NCBI GenBank assembly: GCA_038373885.1
Contig: JAWZYV010011614.1
Coordinates: 274,501-338,500, forward strand
Direction: 5' to 3'
DNA length: 64,000 nt
Source of the DNA: Cheiracanthium punctorium
Lineage: Eukaryota; Arthropoda; Arachnida; Araneae; Cheiracanthiidae
Below are positions 57,452 to 64,000 of this stretch, one piece after another (the stretch's first letter is position 1; each line of letters opens with the position of its first letter). A program made the position numbers and the translations under genes. The notes under the pieces were generated by a model that ran no database searches, was not told the origin of the DNA, and saw only the letters and a program-made list of their open reading frames with translations.

Positions 57452-57459
57452 AATCGCCA

Positions 57460-58561
57460 AACAGATTTCTAGTTACTTGTCATCAGCGATAAGCAACCTA
57501 GTGTGGGTCATGAAGAAAAACACAGAATTTCTTTTACATTAAAAGAATATAATTGAAATACTCTTTTGCGTTTATCTAGTACTTTACCATTCCTGAGATC
57601 ATTGTTTGTCTGTGACGAAGACCTAATAGTCTGAGATATGTGAGGAAATACTGTGGGTGACTTGCTTACTCAGAGATCTGTAGAAACAGACCTCAATATC
57701 AGGTCTAAATATTTCAAAAATCTTAAATATTCACAAAATTCAAATTGTGTTCCTCTGGATCCCTTTTTTCCCCCGCGTCTGTTTAAACTATTATTATTTT
57801 TTTTTTCACATCTAATATTTTCAGTTATTATTCACACATTGTTGCTCCTATGACTGAAGTTTTATTTTTACGTACATAATCATTGCATACTATCTATTGT
57901 TCTTCATATGTTGATGCGATGGTGTATCTACCCTCCTCTCATAAGAACGATTACAGAGGGGCGAGGTTCAAGCAAATGAGCTTGGTATGAACATCGTACA
58001 CATATTTTTAAACAATTATCTTACAGATTGAAGCCTTTTCCCGATTAAAAAAATAATAAACAATCTTTTAAAAAAGGGCATTAACTGTTTTAGTTTAAAT
58101 TAACAATAGTTTACTGTAACAATTCGTTTTTCATTCTTAACTGCATTAACGGGTTTCCTTTGCAACAGAACTGGCAGACTTTTTCATTTTCCTCAATATA
58201 ACGGAATAAAGCTTTAAAAATCTATCCGTTTCAAAATTTTAAGCAATTTTTCAAAAATATCAGGCTATTTTAGGCTTCATAAGACCAATCGATTGTATTT
58301 ACAGGTATGCAGAAATAGAATGAAATTTTAATCTACCTTCGAAATCTGAAAAAACCGACGTTCCACTATTTTTCAGCCTTTTTCAACTCCGAAAGCTCTT
58401 CTGGCACCTTTAGACCAATCGGTTCGAAGCGTTTCCACAGCAGAAGTATATAGAATCAAACAACAGCTCTAACATTTCTTGCATTAGTTGTTGTGAAACT
58501 AAGCCACGTCCGGAAAAACGGGACTAGGCGATGAGTGATCTGTAACTGGCGCGCACGTCCT
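57460..58561. other. Unassigned sequence
   Basis: No gene or complete repeat recognised. Confidence 0.3.
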
Positions 58562-58806
58562 CAGCTGGAGGCGTTTACAAAATTTTATGGGGGGGGGGGG
58601 TAAGAAAATCTTGTTTAGCATAAACATGTACGATAAAGCAAAATGTTACATCAAAGCATAAATCATTTTGGAAAGACTTAACTTTTAATAAAAGCTTAAT
58701 TGGAACTAAATAAAGTGTACAATGAAGCTAAATGTTAACCTTAAGCATTTTTATTTTTGGGAGAGCCCCCCCCCTTTCCCCAGCCCCTCTTCTGGATTCG
58801 CCACTG
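58562..58806. mobile_element. Possible hAT element of the GGATCCAG family
   Basis: The right end, complemented, reads CAGTGGCGAATCCAGAAGAG and is convincing. The left side has a long G-run (58588-58599) but a degenerate terminus (perhaps CAGCTGGAGGCG at 58562), and no target duplication was found. Confidence 0.4.
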
Positions 58807-58962
58807 TGCACAGCTGGACACTTATATGTTTTTGTGTCCGACTCTGGAAGCGTTTGAATGATGTGGTTTCATAATGAAGCCACCACGCATCAGATGTTTA
58901 AACTTCTGTAGGACGGTATTTTAATTCTCATTGGCAAAAGTATCATTTCTGTCCCTAAAGTA

Positions 58963-59175
58963 CACCCTCCAAAAAAAAGTATTCGAGCAAGAGATAAATT
59001 TCCTACGTTGGTTTCGTATATTAAAAATTATTTATCATAGAATATGAATTAGGCTATGTATAAAAATGACTTTCCATATTTCTATCAAGTTGTATGTTTT
59101 TCAAAAATTCAATTATTATTCGCAAATCTAAAATAGGAAATTTCTCTCTTGCTCGAATACTTTTTTTAGTGGGTG
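58963..59175. mobile_element. Tc1/mariner-like MITE
   Basis: TA at both flanks (58961-58962, 59176-59177). Inverted ends CACCCTCCAAAAAAAAGTAT and, complemented, CACCCACTAAAAAAAGTATT, continuing as TCGAGCAAGAGA on both sides. 213 bp, non-coding. Confidence 0.85.
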
Positions 59176-59518
59176 TACACAGCGCTGACTAGCTTGAAAT
59201 TCCAGGCTTAATAATGTTTCAGATAAAACCTGGGCAGTATGAAGATTACGTGTACTGCCCTTTTAGGTTACCTGCCTTTCAAGCCCGACACTCACAACTG
59301 CGTTTTCTGCTGCCAAACAGGAAAACAATCTATTGGAATAGATGAAGGCAGAAACGCTTTCTCTCCATGGTATGGGAGTCGGGGTTTGGGGTTTAACACA
59401 TAAATCTTTTGTCGGTGGATCCGAGAGATCATAAAAAGCCGTAAAATTCGTCAGAACAATGTCCCTTTACCCCTGTAGTGACAGAAAGACGTAGTTCTTT
59501 TCTGAGTGCCACAGGTAT

Positions 59519-59960
59519 TTTGAACAGCTTTAAAAACAAACAATGATGTTAAACACCCGAAAAAAAATTAATAATTCACCATGTGCACTGTGGACTGACA
59601 TAAACAATAAAGCTGTATGCCTCGTGCAATTTCAGAAAAAATTCATAATCACAAAAATTGCCTGAAAAAATGGGTCGAGGATTTATTCGTTTTTGGAAAT
59701 ATTGAGAAATTCCGTATGTTTAGAATTTTTTTCTAACAATTTCGTAACTCTTACATACTCATTATACGTGTCAGTTCACAGTGAAACTTGTAAAGTGGCA
59801 TTCTAAACTTTTCCGAGTCCCTGGCTCAATTAAATTTTTTAAAAAGCTGTTCAAAAGTTGCATGATTTTCAAGTGGAACAGGCTTAAGGGGAAGACCCAA
59901 CGCCTTCTATAGATAGAAAGCCTTCCAACTCCTAGGTCACCAGGCCTTGACGTCATCATT
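59519..59960 (-). mobile_element. tRNA-headed SINE-like element (fullest copy)
   Basis: Reading the minus strand, a tRNA-like head (GGTGACCTAGGAGTTGGAAG, then CTTTCTATCTATAGAAGG and GTTGGGTCTTCCCC, about 59955-59885) is followed by a body with GAACAGCTTTTTAAAAAATT, then CTGTGAACTGACA, then a second part that is partly an inverted copy of the first. The same order occurs at 63590-63910; the second part alone occurs at 335-670; the head alone occurs at 61446-61515. The last codons of overlapping open frames here and at 63725 agree (ending TVN), but I think this reflects shared repeat DNA. Confidence 0.65.
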
Positions 59961-60129
59961 AGGCCTACATTTAAAAGTTTTATTTTCACAAAATAAAACT
60001 ATTGAAAATTTCTGGTGAATTTACCCATGAATAGCAATATTTTAATAATTTAAGATGAAAAATAAAATTTTAAGAGAAATGGCAGTTTTTAACCTTACCA
60101 ATTAGATAATAGAATAAGGATATAGATCA

Positions 60130-61300
60130 TCTATATAAATAAAATTGACTTTTGTCTGTACATTTCTTGGAATTCAAAAATGTTGCGATTTCTATCCGTT
60201 TCAAGCACCCGGGAATCCGATGCGACCCTCAAAAAAAAGTTTGTCTGTCTGTCATTCTGTCATTCTGTTGTTCTGTCATTCTGTCGTTCTGTCCGGACGC
60301 TTTTTATGTTTAAGCATCACGTAAAAACGACTGAAGCGATGATATGAAATTGGGTGTCATGATAGGTGGTCACTCAACTTAAAACATAGGCGTCGAAATT
60401 AAAAAAAATCTTGATTGAATTTTGAGATTTTGCGAAAATCATTTCAAACTGCGTAAATTTGTGTTCAAGCATCACGTAATAACTGCAAAGGTGAAAAAAT
60501 TATATTTGGTGAAATGATAGGTGGTCACTCACCTTAAACTATTAGCATCTAATTAAAAAAAATCGATCAGATTTCGAGAGTTTGCGAAAATTGTTTAAAA
60601 CTGAGTGAATCTTTGTTCCCGCATTACGTAATGACGACTAAAGCGAATGATATAAAATTTGGTCACATGATAGATGGTTGCTCAACATAATTTACAGGTG
60701 TCCAATTTTTTAAACATTTTTATTAGATTTTGAGATTTTGTGAAAATTCTCTCAAAATACGTTTATATTTCCTCAAACATCACGTAATAACGACTAATAC
60801 GAATGATACGAAATTTAGTGATATGATAGGCAGTTGCTAATCTTAATTTATAGGCGTTGAAATTTTAAAATATTTTGATTACATTTTGAGATTTTGCGAA
60901 AATTGTTTTAAAATGCTAAAATTTTGTTCCAGCATCACGAAATAAAGACTACAGGGAATGAAACGAAATTGGGTGACAGGATAGGTTGTCACTCAACTTA
61001 AATTCTAGGATTCCAATTTTTCAAAAATGTTGATTAGATTTTGAGATTTTGCGAAAATTATTTCAATATGCGTAAATATTCGTTCGCGCATCCCATAATT
61101 ACGACTAAAGCGAATGAAATGATATTACTTAGTTACTCTCTAACATGTAATAGTTAACAATACATAAAAATTATAACTTCGCTTTCTTTACTTTGGCAAC
61201 ATACTACATCCATTCTGTGTACTCCTACAATGGTGACGAAAGTTCTTACTTTTTGGAAATTTGCATTCACTAACCCGTCGAGGACGGGTACTTCAGCTAG
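60130..61300 (+). mobile_element. Complete non-autonomous Helitron
   Basis: Starts TCTATATAAATAAAATTGAC after A and ends CTAG before T (A|T insertion, no duplication). The hairpin ACCCGTC-GAG-GACGGGT lies seven bases before CTAG, exactly as in Helitron 3' ends. After the 5' end come TCTG/TCATTCTG repeats (60240-60295), then five to six ~155-bp repeats (60315, 60471, 60623, 60778, 60932, 61088), each with 'gattttgcgaaaat' and a CATCACGTAATAACGACT-like word. No Rep or helicase gene. Confidence 0.92.
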
Positions 61301-61445
61301 TAATGGATAATTTTGTATGAAAGGTATTTTAATTTTAATGTTTAATTCAAGATATTTTCTAATATTTGTAGCATTTACCAGAAATTTTAAACAGTGTTTC
61401 TCTGTGAAATTAAAACTGTGATGACGTCACTTTCGTATGCCTTGT

Positions 61446-61515
61446 GATGACGTCAAAGTTTGGTGACGTGGGAGTTGCAAGGCTTTCTACATCTAGAAGG
61501 TGTTGGAAGACCCCT
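61446..61515 (+). repeat. Detached SINE head
   Basis: 'gatgacgtcaa', 'tggtgacgtgggagttgcaa' and 'ggctttctacatctagaagg' match the tRNA-like head of 59519-59960 on its minus strand. The body does not follow. Two TGACGTCA sites lie at 61422-61429 and 61448-61455, the second within the repeat. Confidence 0.55.
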
Positions 61516-61689
61516 GAAGGGACCGACACCACAATGTTCCCACTCAGCGCACAAGTGCGAACGTCGACACGAGCGGTCTGAAATCTACGCTCATGCAGTG
61601 CGGTTCTCGCCATTGCGTACCAACCTTGGGAAGAACTGTTTGTTCCATTATTTCCCTTTATAAAGTCACCGCAAAACTGAATCATTTAT

Positions 61690-62165
61690 AAAAGCGAAAC
61701 TTATTTCCTTTCCCTCCAGACGAAAAATTCCCCCTTTCTGCTGGCAAAACACAGAGCTCTCTGATTATCGAACGACCGGAGATATATCCTCTTTGTTCGA
61801 AATTTCGACCCCCAAACAGAACTCTTTTCCGGAATGTAATCTGCCTCCCGTGTCTTCTTCCCTATTTCGCCGATGAAATATTTTTCGAACTCCGCCGAGC
61901 CGAATTTTTCAATCTATATGCGACTGTGCCGCTTATAGTATATATGGTATAACCCCCCTTGCTTTCCCAGCACGGCATCTTTTTGGCCGCGGAAAACAAA
62001 TCGCTGCGAGAGGCATCAAAAGAAAGCGATTTGATGAATGATGCCCGGATTTCTTTATTCCGGGGCGCAGCGCCGGGGCGAGAGACAAAACGGCGGAATC
62101 GGAAAAAAAATTTCCAATCACTGGAATGGCAACGATGATATCCGAGAGCAAAGAAGAGAAAAGGT
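61690..62165. promoter_or_regulatory. CpG-rich unique-looking block
   Basis: CpG density rises sharply and homopolymers are few. Words such as 'ccgccgagccgaattttt', 'cttatagtatatatggtata' (TATA-like) and 'ttccggggcgcagcgccggg' stand out. Not seen elsewhere in the window and not part of any transposon identified. Could be a promoter, enhancer or small unrecognised exon region. No good open frame. Confidence 0.3.
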
Positions 62166-62317
62166 CTCTGTGTGTGTGTTTTTCCTTAAAATATTGGTTG
62201 AGTAATAAATATTTCAGAGCATTCTGTCGTATTATAGGTTGCGTTTGTTTAGAAAACTAATAGGATACGAGACATGGGCTATCTATCGACTGCAAAAGTT
62301 AAGATAGGTAGAACCGT

Positions 62318-62723
62318 AGAGATATGAATACAAGGAGATGGCATTAGCTATCTGATAGTGAAGCCGAAACCATAACCGATTCGCCATATTGCTTAGACCA
62401 CATTGCAATATGAATGTGTTATTTTATAGTGCTAGTTCCAATTTTAAAGAAGTAATGTCGCCAAAGTTGGCGCCAAGAATAATTACTTATTTGACATAAC
62501 TGTAAAATTTTTAACTGCAGAATGAATGCTGAGATTTTGTATTTGGAACTATTGCAACATATAATTGTGCATTTTTACTTTTTAATTCGTAAAATCGTGC
62601 ATCTTTCGCTGCTATTTAAAAAGAGACCGACTAAATGTCCCGCCATACTTAGAACAACACAGTTATTTCATTTCGTCACAATGCTGAAGATAGCTAATGC
62701 CATCTCCTTGTATTCATATCTCT
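62318..62723. mobile_element. Unclassified element with perfect 36-bp inverted ends
   Basis: 62318-62353 (beginning AGAGATATGAATACAAGG) is the exact complement of 62688-62723. The 334 bp between has no inverted symmetry and part of a 122-codon open frame without known domains. Flanks share at most a GT dinucleotide. Perfect ends suggest a recent origin. Confidence 0.7.
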
Positions 62724-63589
62724 GTGAGTGGATCTCACAGAAAAAAAAATTATATGAGTTCGGAGCACCCCAACAAACTGCAAGGAATATCTCTCGTTAC
62801 TTTCGTAGGCGTAAAAATCTATTGAAAATTCAGAAAAATCAGAGGGTTTTCTTCAGAAAAATGACCATTTATGAAATTATTTCATTGTAGAAACATAAAT
62901 ATGATATTAATCGTGGCTAGAAGAAATTGCGAGAGTTTAAAAAAATATCTTGTTTAGAACACGAAATTCATTCCATCTTGGTTTTATTCTCATCGGTGCT
63001 TGGAATCTAAGGTTCCCACAGAAAAATTAAGAGGGTGTTCAGTGTTTGTATAAATTTAAAAATAAAGTTCTACTACTTCATGTATTTGGGTGCTTCAGAT
63101 CTCGAATAGAATCGAAAAAAAAATCGATAGATACTGGCCTTCTTTATAATTCGAAACAACGATAAAATTTATCTAAGGACTTGAGTAAATATGATCTAGA
63201 AGAAATTTTCTCTAAAAAAATACAATCATTCATCCCCCCCCCCTAAAAATAGTCTGTCTACCAGTGCTCTCCAATCTTTTTATCGCCTTATTTTGATTAA
63301 ATTGTTTTAATTTAATTACATTTAAGCAGGCCTTCAAAATAAAATACAGGTACACAAAAAATGAATACAAAGTGATTCATCACCTTAACTCACCGTAACT
63401 AACTAATCAATGAGAACCCTGAACTTGTTTGCAACGAGGTTGGTTCCATTAAGAGACAATGACACCCGGAGTGTGTTGCTTATGTCCAGTTTATTCCGTT
63501 GTCATGTTTTGGTTGCTGCTATTGCAGAAAGGAGCCCCGCTTCTCACGAATAGGTTGTCAACAGGGATTCAAGTTTCTGCAATTTTAAT
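62724..63589. other. Unassigned sequence
   Basis: AT-rich with a C-run near 63235-63243; no gene recognised. Confidence 0.3.
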
Positions 63590-63910
63590 TCATAATCTTG
63601 AAATGTTTGAGATTGTTTCACTTGAAAATCCTGTAACTTTGAACAGCTTTTTAGAAAAATTAATTGAGCTAAGAGACTCCGAAAATTTTAGAAGTTGTTT
63701 CTTTACAAGTTGTACTGTGAACTGACATTAAGACTGTGGCCTATAAGACTTACGGAATTGTCAGAAAAAATGCTAAGCATACGGAATTTCACGATATTTT
63801 CAAAACGGGTAACTCCTCGTCCCACTTTTGAAGGCAATTTTTGTGCTTGTGAATTTTTGCTGAAAGTTTTTTTATACAAACAGCTTTACTGTTAAGGCTG
63901 TTCTTCGAAA
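63590..63910 (+). repeat. SINE-like dispersed repeat (copy 3)
   Basis: Contains 'tgaacagctttttagaaaaa', 'tgtactgtgaactgacat', 'catacggaatttcac' and 'gaaggcaatttttgtgcttg' in the order found on the minus strand of 59519-59960. The tRNA-like head is not recognisable upstream. Confidence 0.6.
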
Positions 63911-64000
63911 AAAAAGAACTCTGTTTTTAGTCTTGGTACACAAATTGAAATAAACTAATAGCACCATGGTCTCCAAAAAATTCCAGAGGGTTCTTCATAA

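Noticed and set aside
60315..61115. CRISPR-like array
   Set aside because: The regular ~155-bp spacing comes from diverged tandem repeats within a Helitron; there are no short identical repeats with unique spacers and the DNA is eukaryotic.
1..64000. LTR retrotransposon or endogenous virus
   Set aside because: No pair of long direct terminal repeats and no reverse transcriptase, integrase, gag or envelope motifs were found in the open frames.

Overview
This window looks like non-coding, repeat-dominated nuclear DNA from an invertebrate animal, most likely an arthropod (a chelicerate is my weak guess). The reasons are AT-rich composition with many homopolymer and purine/pyrimidine tracts, no convincing protein-coding exon, no bacterial-style gene packing, and a mix of eukaryotic transposon types: hAT, piggyBac-like, Helitron, Tc1/mariner and pogo-like, a probable Mutator-like element, and tRNA-headed SINE-like repeats. 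Apart from one decayed transposase remnant I found no gene I can support. The open frames present are short, low in complexity, or run across transposon ends.

Layout. 0-9 kb: a SINE-like repeat body, a foldback element, a long stretch of unrecognised AT-rich DNA, a small pogo-like element, a tRNA-like SINE head, and a ~163-bp tandem array split by a probable MULE MITE with a 9-bp target duplication. 9-18 kb: a degenerate array of ~300-bp units, each carrying a near-palindromic core (CTGTAAAACCAGTTTTACAG or close), now broken up by hAT and piggyBac-like insertions. 18-29 kb: several short hAT-type elements, a second foldback copy, and a convergent pair of CTCF-like motifs. 29.8-33.6 kb: a reverse-oriented Helitron interrupted by an unusual AAGCTTG-rich element with a 2-bp duplication; a second copy of that element follows, and the two copies carry different tRNA-like inserts. 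34.7-38.4 kb: a perfect 44-bp palindrome, piggyBac-like foldback MITEs, a ~300-bp repeat family, and a CpG-rich, simple-repeat-rich 1-kb block that could be a promoter or 5' UTR region. 39-50 kb: SINEs, another piggyBac-like MITE, a 1.5-kb hAT with a second hAT nested in it, an 858-bp hAT, and a piggyBac-like MITE truncated at a SINE. 50-64 kb: mostly unrecognised AT-rich DNA, then a hAT, a Tc1-like MITE, a SINE-like repeat with a tRNA-like head, a complete non-autonomous Helitron with ~155-bp internal repeats, a CpG-rich block, and an unclassified element with perfect 36-bp inverted ends.

The window is best read as a transposon mosaic. Many insertions can be dated relative to each other because target-site duplications are intact, and in two cases a related repeat supplies the pre-insertion sequence.
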